A stretch of 64,000 bases of DNA from BJHL01 sp040378885. Its GTDB lineage: Bacteria; Planctomycetota; Phycisphaerae; Phycisphaerales; UBA1924. The notes beneath the pieces were generated by a model. That model did not search any database. It worked only from the letters and a program-made list of their open reading frames with translations, and was not told where the DNA came from. The position numbers were made by a program, and so were the translations under genes. The stretch lies in NCBI GenBank assembly GCA_046316615.1, contig JBKDAN010000014.1:1-64000 (forward strand), written 5' to 3'. This document shows, piece by piece, positions 16,501-24,008 of the stretch (positions are counted from its first letter, which is position 1; each line of letters opens with the position of its first letter).

Positions 16501-18125
16501 CGTGGTTCCTCCAGGATGCGTGGTTCGTCGCTGCGGAGCAGGGCGCGGAGCGCGTCGCGGTCGGCGGTGGTGATGAGGCCGTCGCCGGTCACATCACGCT
16601 GGCCTGTGCTGGCTTCCCATGCGTACAGATCGTCGATGGTGCGGCGCGAGTCGGTGTCGACATCGAAGCGAGCGGGCACGCGGCCGAAGGCGGCGAGACC
16701 TGCGGAGCCGATGCTGTAGGCGTTGGCGCCAGCGAGGGAGACGCTGCCGCCTGCGAAGGTGGTTTGCTGGCGGATGAAGCTTGGCTGCGTGGCGGGGAAG
16801 GAAGGATCGATGATGCTGAGGGACGCGCCGGCGGAGACGGTGGTGCCTGCGACTTGAATGGTGGGCACAAGCAGGCGCGGGATTCCGGCGAAGATACTCG
16901 CGGCGGGCTGGGCGTTGTAGCCGCTCACGCGGAGGTACTCGCCCAGGTCGTAGCGACCATCACCATCGCTGTCGATCCAGGTGTCGTGGGCGGAGTTGAT
17001 GAGTGTGGCGGCCGGGCCGAGTGAACCATCGAGCCAGAAGAAGCTGGGCGCGCTGTTGAAGCCGCCCAGGCCAGTGGCGAGCGCGATGCGGCGCGAGGCG
17101 AGGACGATGGGGTTGGCATTGGTGCGGTTTGTGGGGGTTTCGGCGAGGAGCACGCCGGTTGCGGCATCAAGGCGAACGGTGTTGGCGCTGGTGATGGTGC
17201 CACTGAAGGCGTAGGACGCGGCTGTGACTTCCAGGCGACCACTTGCGCCGATAGCTATGGTGCAGCCGCCAAAGAAGCCTTGCGGGCGTGTGTTGGTGAA
17301 GACCCAGAGGGGCGCGGGCTGTGTGGTGGATGCGGCGGGAAAGGCCATGATCTCGCCGGGCGTGATGTCCGCGTTGCCGATCGTGGCGACGACGATGGTG
17401 TCGTTGCCGCCGAGACTGCGCGGGAGCATGGCGGCGGTGTTGCCGCTGGTGGGACCGATGGGCACGCTCCACACGAGTTCGCCGGGTTGCCAAGGGTTGA
17501 GCTGCGCGTCGAAGGGATCAACGTTGATGCAGGCGAGTTCGCCGGGCTGGATGTTGGGGCTGAAGGTGGTGATGAAGGCGCGGTTGCGCGGGGCGGCGTC
17601 GGTTGTGACGAGCGGGCTGGCGTTGACGAGTTGCTGGGGTAGCAGGAGCGACCAGCGCTGCGAACCGGTGGTCAGGTCGTAGGCGATGAGTGTGCTACCC
17701 GCGGCAACGATGATGGTGTTGTTGCGCGAGTCGATTGCGGGAGAGGACTGACTTTCGAAGGCGGGGGACTGGGGCAGGGGGGCGCGCCAGGAGACTTGGC
17801 CGGTGTTGCGCGAGACGGCGAAGAGGGCGAACTCGCGCGGTTGGCCGGCGGGCTGGGTGCTGCCCAGCGCAAAGACATGTGATGCGCTGGCGACTGGCGT
17901 GACCTGCGGGATCCAGATGATCGAGAGGCCTTGATACTGGTTGAGCGTCCACGTGGGCACGGAGAGGTCGGGCAGGGCGTGGCGCGAGAGGGCGTTGCGT
18001 GCGTTGGTGCCTGCGAAGGTGGGCCATGTGCCGGCGGGGTCGTGCGGCTGCGCGAGGGCAGCGCAGGCGATGGCCATGGCAGCGAGGCTTGAGAGGGCAC
18101 GGCGTTGGAGCGGACGTATCGGCAA
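16497..18125 (-). CDS. Secreted PQQ-like beta-propeller protein with dockerin-like calcium loop
   Basis: A 542-residue protein with a Sec signal (8-25, ending ALAQ). The body shows repeated PQQ-like propeller blade motifs, for example LFAVSRNTGQVSWRAPLP, LIAYDLTTGSQRWSLLLP and the VRLDAATGVLLAETP unit. A calcium-loop-like DSDGDGRYDLGEYLR occurs near 385, and a C-terminal dockerin-like EF loop DVTGDGLITTADRDAL follows a DVDTDSRRTIDDLYAWE half. Dockerin-type pairs usually bind cohesins or simply bind calcium. It is the second gene after the B12 riboswitch (39 bp after the surface protein gene) and overlaps the pseudopilin gene. Surface beta-propellers such as BtuG bind cobalamin in Bacteroidetes; here that is only an analogy. 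Confidence 0.85.
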   Translation of the reverse strand: MPIRPLQRRALSSLAAMAIACAALAQPHDPAGTWPTFAGTNARNALSRHALPDLSVPTWTLNQYQGLSIIWIPQVTPVASASHVFALGSTQPAGQPREFALFAVSRNTGQVSWRAPLPQSPAFESQSSPAIDSRNNTIIVAAGSTLIAYDLTTGSQRWSLLLPQQLVNASPLVTTDAAPRNRAFITTFSPNIQPGELACINVDPFDAQLNPWQPGELVWSVPIGPTSGNTAAMLPRSLGGNDTIVVATIGNADITPGEIMAFPAASTTQPAPLWVFTNTRPQGFFGGCTIAIGASGRLEVTAASYAFSGTITSANTVRLDAATGVLLAETPTNRTNANPIVLASRRIALATGLGGFNSAPSFFWLDGSLGPAATLINSAHDTWIDSDGDGRYDLGEYLRVSGYNAQPAASIFAGIPRLLVPTIQVAGTTVSAGASLSIIDPSFPATQPSFIRQQTTFAGGSVSLAGANAYSIGSAGLAAFGRVPARFDVDTDSRRTIDDLYAWEASTGQRDVTGDGLITTADRDALRALLRSDEPRILEEPR

Positions 18126-18164
18126 AGTCTCGCGCTGCGCTGTCGCGCGGCGCGAGATGGTTGA

Positions 18165-18977
18165 TTAGCGGCGACGACGCAGGACAGTCATGCTTGCGAG
18201 CAGCAGGCCAGCCACGCCGGGGGCGGGAATGGCGGTGACGTCGCTGAAGGCGTCGATCTCGATGTTGGCGAAGCTGCCGGAGGGCACGCTCACGCGGACG
18301 AAGGAGATTTGTGAGAGGCCCAGGGCGCCGATGTCGATGCCCAAGCCGCCACCGGAGCCGTTGTAGCCGGTGATGAGTTCGCTGAGCGTCTTGTTCTGCC
18401 AGGCGAAGGAAGGATCGACGGGCTTGGTGAAGTCAGAGAGGACATTGCCTGCCGCGCCGCCGAATGGATTGGTTTCGTCGCTGAAGCCGAGGGTGGGGAA
18501 GAGGCCGTCGGCTGCGCCGGGGGCGACGAACCAACTGACGCCATCGGCGGAGACTTCGACGATTCCGCCATCGCTGCTGATGCCGGTGGTGCGCGGCGTG
18601 ACGAAATCGGTGGTGGTGAAGAAGGAGTTGCCGAAGACGAGGAGGTCGACGCCGAAGGGATTGAGCGGGTCGTTGGTGACGGGCTGGGCGAAGCTGACGA
18701 TGAGCGAGCCGCCCGCGCCGATGGAGACAAACTCATCGAAGCCAAACGCGGCTGCAAAGGGAGTAACGTTGCCCGGGAAGGAGCCGAAGGGGGAATCTTC
18801 GCCCGTGATGCGCTCGGGGCTGCCCAGCGCGTTGGCAGCGACGTTGTGATCGCTGTCAGCGTTGGCGCCTTGGACATAACTTACGACGCTGTCGGCCCAC
18901 GGGTTAGACCCGGCGACCGCTGCGCAGGTGACCGCCATCGCGGCGGCTGCGCCAACCAATGAAAGAAAACGAACCAT
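18165..18977 (-). CDS. Riboswitch-controlled surface protein with PEP-CTERM-like anchor
   Basis: The start at 18977 gives 270 residues with a signal peptide (MVRFLSLVGAAAAMAVTCAAVAG). The mature part is Gly/Phe/Asp-rich and beta, with phrases such as ALGSPERITGED, VDLLVFGNSFF and SFVRVSVPSG, resembling uncharacterised cell-surface proteins of about this size. It ends with IPAPGVAGLLLASMTVLRRRR, a Pro-Gly / hydrophobic / poly-Arg sorting tail. A longer frame to 19205 would run into the riboswitch and is rejected. It is the first gene downstream of a cobalamin riboswitch, so its level should fall when B12 is plentiful. Direct binding of a corrinoid has not been shown for it; that is inference from regulation. 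Confidence 0.85.
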   Translation of the reverse strand: MVRFLSLVGAAAAMAVTCAAVAGSNPWADSVVSYVQGANADSDHNVAANALGSPERITGEDSPFGSFPGNVTPFAAAFGFDEFVSIGAGGSLIVSFAQPVTNDPLNPFGVDLLVFGNSFFTTTDFVTPRTTGISSDGGIVEVSADGVSWFVAPGAADGLFPTLGFSDETNPFGGAAGNVLSDFTKPVDPSFAWQNKTLSELITGYNGSGGGLGIDIGALGLSQISFVRVSVPSGSFANIEIDAFSDVTAIPAPGVAGLLLASMTVLRRRR

Positions 18978-18992
18978 TTCTCCGAACCTTTC

Positions 18993-19035
18993 GCCCGCTT
19001 TGCAGCGGGCTTGCGTGCTGTGTTTCGCGCACAGC
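18993..19035 (-). promoter_or_regulatory. Candidate expression platform hairpins
   Basis: Two perfect short stems lie between the aptamer and the start codon: 18993-18999 with 19004-19010, and 19017-19022 with 19030-19035. The first sits just before the ribosome-binding region of the surface protein gene, so it could mask or expose it. Neither is followed by a T-run, which favours control of translation over termination. Confidence 0.5.
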
Positions 19036-19204
19036 AGCCTTCCAACCAGAACCATCGGGGTTCTGACCGGGGCCCGATCCGCACGTGCGGAGTGATCGCG
19101 AGGAAAGCGGAGGAACGTGGGCGAAAAGCGCGGAAAAGCGTGCGCAACCGCCACGGTCTTCAGCCCTGACGTGCAATGCACGCCATTCGCGAGGGCCCGA
19201 ACCA

Positions 19205-19435
19205 TGTCGTTGGCAGGTCTTCCGGCTCGGGGTTCTGCACAGATCAGCCTTCCCGATGCCTTGAGAGCATCAGTGGCTGCGAGTGTCGTGATCGTGCGTG
19301 AGCACGAGCGAGCGACTCGCGATGATCTGTGCGTTCACACCCCATACGGCGGCGCGTCCGCGGTGGCTTTTCACCACACTTCCCTTTTCACCCGCGCGGC
19401 GGCGGCACATTTGCACGTGACGCTGCCCAACGGGC
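19205..19435 (-). promoter_or_regulatory. Cobalamin (B12) riboswitch
   Basis: Read on the minus strand, the region contains the conserved blocks of the cobalamin aptamer in order. These are AAAAGGGAA, then GGTGAAAAGCC and a GC-rich CGCGCCGCCGT element, GCCACTG, GGGAAGGC, AGAACCCCGAG, and the B12 box GCCGGAAGACCTGCC (plus-strand 19212-19226). A closing P1 stem pairs CGTTGG near 19427-19432 with CCAACG just after the B12 box. It starts about 65 bp downstream of the ispF stop and leads into the surface-protein operon. In this class, adenosyl- or methylcobalamin binding normally represses downstream expression. Confidence 0.95.
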
Positions 19436-19499
19436 ACCAATGACGCGGCAGCATAGGCGTGCGTGTTCAGGCGGGAGTGGCATTGAGCGGGCGCGAGTG

Positions 19500-20006
19500 T
19501 TAAGTCTGGGCGGGCACGAGCAATGCAACGACGTGGACCTCCACGGCGCGGCCTTCGCCCACGGCGTCGACCCTTTCGTGGGTCTTGCCTTTGAGGTTCA
19601 CTTGCGAGAGTTCAAGGCCCAGCACGCGGGCGATGTTGGCACGCATCTGGTCTTTCACCGGGCTGAGCTTGGGTTTCTCGAGTATGACGGTACAGTCGAG
19701 ATTGCCGATGCGAAAGCCCGCGGTTTGCACGCGTTTGGCGGCTTCCGCGAGGAAGATCTCGCTGTCTTGGCTTTCGTGGCGGGGGTCGGTGTCGGGAAAG
19801 AGTTGGCCGATGTCGGGCTGGGCGAGGGCGCCCAGGAGTGCGTCGGTCACAGCGTGGTAGAGAGCGTCGCCATCGCTGTGGGCGATGGGGCCGCGGTCGT
19901 GGGGAAGGGTGACGCCGCCCAAGATGAAGGGACGCCCCTGGCCTGCGGGCGGGCGTGGCTCAAGCCGATGGAGGTCGTAGCCGTGGCCGATGCGGGGGAG
20001 GGGCAT
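19500..20006 (-). CDS. ispF: 2-C-methyl-D-erythritol 2,4-cyclodiphosphate synthase
   Basis: A 168-residue IspF of normal length, the fifth enzyme of the MEP isoprenoid pathway. It cyclises CDP-ME 2-phosphate to ME-cPP and releases CMP. Metal ligands are Asp11 and His13 (GYDLHRL) and His51 (DALYHAVTDALLGA); HSDGD (43-47) and the C-terminal KGKTHERVDAVG are also conserved. No ispD is fused or adjacent; dxs of the same pathway lies at 38.3-40.3 kb. The stop is close to the riboswitch that serves the next operon. Confidence 0.95.
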   Translation of the reverse strand: MPLPRIGHGYDLHRLEPRPPAGQGRPFILGGVTLPHDRGPIAHSDGDALYHAVTDALLGALAQPDIGQLFPDTDPRHESQDSEIFLAEAAKRVQTAGFRIGNLDCTVILEKPKLSPVKDQMRANIARVLGLELSQVNLKGKTHERVDAVGEGRAVEVHVVALLVPAQT

Positions 20007-20045
20007 GGGAGGGAGCGTAAGGGAGGCGGGCGGGGAGGGAGAAAG

Positions 20046-20142
20046 GGCTAAATGGCCAAATGGCTAAATGACTAAATGGCCAAATGTTGGGGGAGAGGGG
20101 CTTCATTTGGCAATTAGCCATTTGGTCATTGGGCCATTTGGT
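20046..20142. repeat. Opposed 8-bp word arrays forming a hairpin
   Basis: The left arm (20046-20086) is four tandem 8-bp units: aaatggcc, aaatggct, aaatgact, aaatggcc. The right arm (20104-20142) is five near-8-bp units of the complementary type catttggc / catttggt. They can pair as an imperfect stem of about 40 bp around a 17-nt G-rich loop. It lies between the divergent ispF and lipoprotein genes. Confidence 0.85.
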
Positions 20143-20242
20143 TCTTTCCGCCGTGACCGAAAACTCACGGCGTTTGGTTGGGGCCGCCGATACTGTTGCT
20201 CGTTGTTCAACTCGCCCGGAGGGCGGGCTTCACGAGGCACCT

Positions 20243-20611
20243 ATGCGTCACACCGTTTCCAGCCGCAAGTCAGTCGCGTTCATCTCTGGCGTGCTCGCCG
20301 TGTCCACGTTGCTGGGCCTGGGTGGGTGCCAGCAATTTGAGAGCGTGTCGTATCGCAGCGATGCGCACAGCCAGAAGACGATCACGTTGCTGGACACGAG
20401 CAACGGCGAGAAGTTGCTCACGGTCGATATTCCTGTCGGCCAGCAACTGAACATGGTGTTCGACAGCGACAAGGACACTGCGGAACAGCGCGGGCATGAC
20501 ACGCTGCGTTGGGCGGTTCGCAAGATTGGTGATGACACGGTGAGCGGCGGTAACGTGATGCAGGTGCCCCCGCCCAGCAGCCGTCGCATTGATATGTCGC
20601 TGCGCCAGTAA
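20243..20611 (+). CDS. Small lipoprotein of unknown function
   Basis: The start at 20243 gives 122 residues with a signal (VAFISGVLAVSTLLGLGGC) and a lipobox LGGC, so the cysteine should be lipidated. The mature part is about 90 residues, polar, with a predicted beta-rich stretch KTITLLDTSNGEKLLTVDIPVG and a Pro/Ser tail. The longer open frame to 20084 contains the word-array hairpin and is not a credible start. No homologous family is recognised. It may be a periplasmic-facing protein of unknown role. Confidence 0.8.
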   Translation: MRHTVSSRKSVAFISGVLAVSTLLGLGGCQQFESVSYRSDAHSQKTITLLDTSNGEKLLTVDIPVGQQLNMVFDSDKDTAEQRGHDTLRWAVRKIGDDTVSGGNVMQVPPPSSRRIDMSLRQ

Positions 20612-20637
20612 GGCAGACAGGCAAAATCAGACACACG

Positions 20638-20675
20638 AACCGGCGGCGCACTGCGTGGCGCGAGCTGGTTTTTCG
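20638..20675 (+). terminator. Probable Rho-independent terminator
   Basis: An imperfect GC-rich hairpin flanked by AACC and GGTT is followed by TTTTTCGTTTTT, 27 bp after the lipoprotein stop. Confidence 0.55.
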
Positions 20676-20799
20676 TTTTTGGGGCACAAGTGCGGCTCGT
20701 GGGTCGCCGACGCGAGCTGGCCTGGGGGCAGGAGAAAGTGCGCGGAGGAGCGAACTTTGGGGGACGCAAGGCGGAACTAGGATTTCTGAGAGCGGTTTC

Positions 20800-21813
20800 G
20801 TGTCGCGGTGCATCACAGAGGTGGGTGGAGTTGCGGTGAATGAGTCTGATCCAACTCCTGAGTCGGGTGCGCAGCGAGTGCCTTTCAGCAAGCAGGGCCG
20901 AGCTGCGCGGCTGCTGAGCATGGTGGGTCTAACGCCTCCTGGGTACAGCGGGCAGGCGGCCAAGAGCGCGGCGCGGCGGTATCCGAGGGCGCTCAAGAAC
21001 GCGTTGTTACAGCGGGGTGGTGAGGGCGGGGCGATTGATCCGGCGGCGCTGGAGCGCATGCAGGCTGCGCCACTGGCTGCGATGTGGTTAGGGCATGCGA
21101 CGGTGCTGCTGCGGGTGGATGGGCGGTGGATGTTGACGGATCCGGTGTTTTCGCATCGCATCGGTGTGTCGGCGGGGCCGCTGATTTTGGGCGTGCCGCG
21201 GCTGGCGCCTGCGGTTGATCCGCGGAGTCTGCCGGCGATTGATGCGATTCTCATCAGTCATGCGCACTTTGACCATCTGGATCGCCCGAGTCTCAAGCAA
21301 CTTGCCAGCAAGAAGACGCAGGTGGTGACGAGTCAGCACACGGGCGGGCTGATTCCGCGTGGGTTTGGCAGTGTGAGTGAGATGCACTGGGACGAGCTGC
21401 TGGAGGTGGAGGGGATGCAGCTGCGTGCGATACGGCCGAACCACTGGGGGGCGCGCACGATGTGGGACAAGCATCGGGGCTTCAACAGCTATGTTTTGCG
21501 TGCGGGCGAGCAGTCGACGTTGTTTGCGGGCGATACAGCGGACAGCCGGGGTTATGCCGGGCTTGGACCTGTTGATCTGAGTATCTTCGGGATTGGCGCG
21601 TATGACCCGTGGATCCATGCGCATGCCAGCCCGGAACAAGTGTGGCGCATGCATAATGAGGCGGGTGGCGCGTATCTGCTGCCGATGCATCACAGCACGT
21701 TTGAGCTAAGTGATGAGCCAGTCGATGAGCCGCTCCGTCGTCTGCTCGCGATAGCAGGGGATCAGGCAGGCCGCGTAGTGGGGCGGGGTCTGGGCGAAGT
21801 GTGGACCAAGTGA
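20800..21813 (+). CDS. MBL-fold hydrolase (UlaG / NAPE-PLD-like)
   Basis: A 337-residue metallo-beta-lactamase-fold protein. The zinc motif HxHxDH is seen as SHAHFDHLD. Other conserved stretches are WLGHATVLLRVDGRWMLTDPVF, FAGDTADS and LLPMHHSTFELSDE, which supply further metal ligands. This arrangement matches the NAPE-PLD / UlaG-like branch, whose members hydrolyse phosphodiesters or lactones; the substrate here is not predictable. The start is a GTG at 20800; another GTG at 20836 is possible and neither has a clear ribosome-binding site. No signal peptide is seen, so it is probably cytoplasmic. Confidence 0.88.
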   Translation: MSRCITEVGGVAVNESDPTPESGAQRVPFSKQGRAARLLSMVGLTPPGYSGQAAKSAARRYPRALKNALLQRGGEGGAIDPAALERMQAAPLAAMWLGHATVLLRVDGRWMLTDPVFSHRIGVSAGPLILGVPRLAPAVDPRSLPAIDAILISHAHFDHLDRPSLKQLASKKTQVVTSQHTGGLIPRGFGSVSEMHWDELLEVEGMQLRAIRPNHWGARTMWDKHRGFNSYVLRAGEQSTLFAGDTADSRGYAGLGPVDLSIFGIGAYDPWIHAHASPEQVWRMHNEAGGAYLLPMHHSTFELSDEPVDEPLRRLLAIAGDQAGRVVGRGLGEVWTK

Positions 21814-21852
21814 TACACAAAGCCTGATTTCGCGAACGAAAGCGACGCAAGA

Positions 21853-23049
21853 ATGCTGTGCATGCTGCGCACAAGCGATCTGGATTACAACCTGCCTGAG
21901 AGCGCGATCGCGACCACCCCTGCGGAGCCGCGTGACAGCGCGAAGCTACTTGTTGTGCGGCGCGGTGATCCGCACTACGTGGAACACATGCGGGTGCGCG
22001 ATCTGCCCCTGCTGCTCGAGGCGGGCGACTGCATGATCGTGAATGCAACGAAGGTGATGCAGGCGCGGTTTGAGGGCGTGCGAGCGGATACGGGCGGGCG
22101 TGTGGAAGGCTTGTACTTGGGATCTGGACCGGTGATTGACGGCGCGCGGACGTTGGGCGTGCTGCTGCAGGGCAAGCGGATGAAAGAAGGCGTGTACGTG
22201 GCGCTGCATCGCGCGGATGACACGCCCAGCGGGCTACGCCTGCGACTGCTGAGCAAGGACCCGCGCGAGATGGGCGCGTGGCTGGTGGCGATTGAGCGTG
22301 ACACGGGTGAGGCGCTGCGCGAAGGCGAGACGCACGACACGCAGTTGCTGGACGCGATTGGCCGGCCGCCACTGCCGCCTTATATCGTGCGAGCGCGCAA
22401 GCACAGCGGGCAAGACAAGTCACAGGACTATGACAAGTCGCGGTATCAGACGGTGTACGCGCATGATGACAAAGCGGTGAAGCAGGTTGATCCGCGCGAG
22501 AGTCTGCAGACGGCGCAGGGATCGGTGGCGGCGCCGACGGCGGGGCTGCACTTCACGCCGGAACTTTTGGACAAACTTGCAACGCAAGGCGTGCAGCGAG
22601 AGGAAGTGACGCTGCATGTGGGGCTGGGCACATTCAAGACGGTGGAGAGTGAGTACATCGAGCAGCATGCGATGCACACTGAGCGGTGCTACATGGATGC
22701 GGCGGTGCGGCAACGCATTTTGGCGACGCGAGCGGCGGGCAATCGCGTGCTGTGCGTGGGGACCACTGCAGCCCGCACGGTGGAGAGCTACGCGAGACTG
22801 GCGGATCATCCATCAGACTGGCTGGATACGAACATACTGATCGCGCCGGGGTATGAGTGGCACTGGACGGATGCGATGGTGACCAACTTTCACTTACCCA
22901 AGAGCACGCTGATGGCGATGATCGCGAGTTTGCTGGGCGATGTGGGGAGTGAATCGGGCGTGGAGCGGCTGAAGCGGTACTACCGCACGGCGCTGGAGCA
23001 CAACTACCGGTTCTATTCGTACGGCGATGCGATGTGCATTTTGCCATGA
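21853..23049 (+). CDS. queA: S-adenosylmethionine:tRNA ribosyltransferase-isomerase
   Basis: A 398-residue QueA that transfers the ribosyl part of SAM to preQ1 in tRNA to form epoxyqueuosine at position 34. Family stretches are visible: the N-terminal SDLDYNLPESAIA, PAEPRDSAKLLVV, the ESLQTAQGSVAAPTAGLHF region and the C-terminal YEWHWTDAMVTNFHLPKSTL. Length is slightly above typical because of a charged insertion near residues 185-205. It converges on the N-acetyltransferase gene with a 14-bp gap. No tgt or queG is in the window. Confidence 0.95.
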   Translation: MLCMLRTSDLDYNLPESAIATTPAEPRDSAKLLVVRRGDPHYVEHMRVRDLPLLLEAGDCMIVNATKVMQARFEGVRADTGGRVEGLYLGSGPVIDGARTLGVLLQGKRMKEGVYVALHRADDTPSGLRLRLLSKDPREMGAWLVAIERDTGEALREGETHDTQLLDAIGRPPLPPYIVRARKHSGQDKSQDYDKSRYQTVYAHDDKAVKQVDPRESLQTAQGSVAAPTAGLHFTPELLDKLATQGVQREEVTLHVGLGTFKTVESEYIEQHAMHTERCYMDAAVRQRILATRAAGNRVLCVGTTAARTVESYARLADHPSDWLDTNILIAPGYEWHWTDAMVTNFHLPKSTLMAMIASLLGDVGSESGVERLKRYYRTALEHNYRFYSYGDAMCILP

Positions 23050-23063
23050 GTCGATGCGAGGCA

Positions 23064-23900
23064 TCACCACACGAGATTGGTTGCGGCGATGCGGCTGCCT
23101 GCGGGAAGCGAGATGCCAAACTCGCTGGCGAGCAGCGCAATGAGTTCGTCGTGATGGGCGATGTCGCGTGAAGCGATGATCTCGCCGGCCTTGCGATGGA
23201 TGTACTGGCGATTCTGGATACCGCGGCGCGTGCCGTTTTCGCCCACGCGGGCGACGAGGACGTTGTTGTGGAATTTGCTTTCGGGGTGCGTGCTCGTCCA
23301 CCAGTTGGCGATCTCGCGATCGATGAGGGGCATGGACTCGCCCGTGAACTCGTAGACGTCGGTCCATGTGCCGCCGGCGGGTTTGGCTGCATCGGCGAAC
23401 CAGACTTGGTGGAAGCGCTTGCCGCCTTCCCAGATGATGCGATGGGTTTCGTGGGATGTCGGCTGGGGGTCGGCGGTGTCGAGGCGGAGGGGGCCGACGG
23501 GGGTTGCGCTGCCCACGCCGCAGTCAGTGAGCCAGGGGACGCCGGCGATATCGACTTGCAGGCAGATGTGCGTACGGGGCGGGGTGATGTCGCGCGTCGA
23601 GCCGAGGCGCACGCGGGCGGCGAGGGGTGTGACGGTGAAGCCCAGCGTGGTGAAGACTTCGAGCAGGTAGGAGTTTTGCTCGAAGCAGTAGCCGCCTCGT
23701 CGCTGGGTGACGAGCTTGTCGTGCAGGTGTGCGAGGTCGAGCTTGAGGGGGCGGCCAAGGAGCACATCGAGGTTTTCGAAGGGGACTGCGTGTGCGTGGG
23801 CGGTGAGGATGCCGCGGAGGGTGTCGAGCGTGGGTGTGGTGGGGCCGGTGTAGTGGATGCGTGCGAAGTAAGAGTCGAGGTGGTGGGGCGTGAGTGACAT
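23064..23900 (-). CDS. Arylamine N-acetyltransferase
   Basis: The start at 23900 gives a 278-residue NAT-family protein. The catalytic triad is Cys72 (RRGGYCFEQN), His111 (RTHICLQV) and Asp126 (WLTDCGVG). NATs transfer acetyl or other acyl groups from CoA to aromatic amines or hydrazines, and in some bacteria act in secondary metabolism. The N-terminal LDSYFARIHYTGP and FENLDVLLG segments are typical. The frame reads further upstream to 24179, but that extension covers the ABC permease start and a word array and is rejected. The physiological substrate is unknown. Confidence 0.92.
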   Translation of the reverse strand: MSLTPHHLDSYFARIHYTGPTTPTLDTLRGILTAHAHAVPFENLDVLLGRPLKLDLAHLHDKLVTQRRGGYCFEQNSYLLEVFTTLGFTVTPLAARVRLGSTRDITPPRTHICLQVDIAGVPWLTDCGVGSATPVGPLRLDTADPQPTSHETHRIIWEGGKRFHQVWFADAAKPAGGTWTDVYEFTGESMPLIDREIANWWTSTHPESKFHNNVLVARVGENGTRRGIQNRQYIHRKAGEIIASRDIAHHDELIALLASEFGISLPAGSRIAATNLVW

Positions 23901-23954
23901 CGCCTTTATTGGATGCGGGGTGCGCGAGCTGAGTGCAGACGTCAGCCATTTTGT

Positions 23955-23989
23955 CTTTGCCCAGTGCCCCGAGCCCAATTGCCAGTGCC
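23955..23989. repeat. 7-bp word array
   Basis: Five contiguous 7-bp units ctttgcc, cagtgcc, ccgagcc, caattgc, cagtgcc lie between the divergent N-acetyltransferase and permease genes. The word cagtgcc is the same as in the array inside rlmN at 48.5 kb. Only one arm is present. Confidence 0.75.
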
Positions 23990-24008
23990 TTCCATCTACA
24001 CTCCGCCC

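Noticed and set aside
18978..19205. N-terminal extension of the surface protein frame to 19205
   Set aside because: It would translate the region up to the B12 aptamer and places 76 residues before a clear signal peptide.
20046..20142. CRISPR array
   Set aside because: Units are only 8 bp and contiguous without unique spacers, and no cas genes are present.
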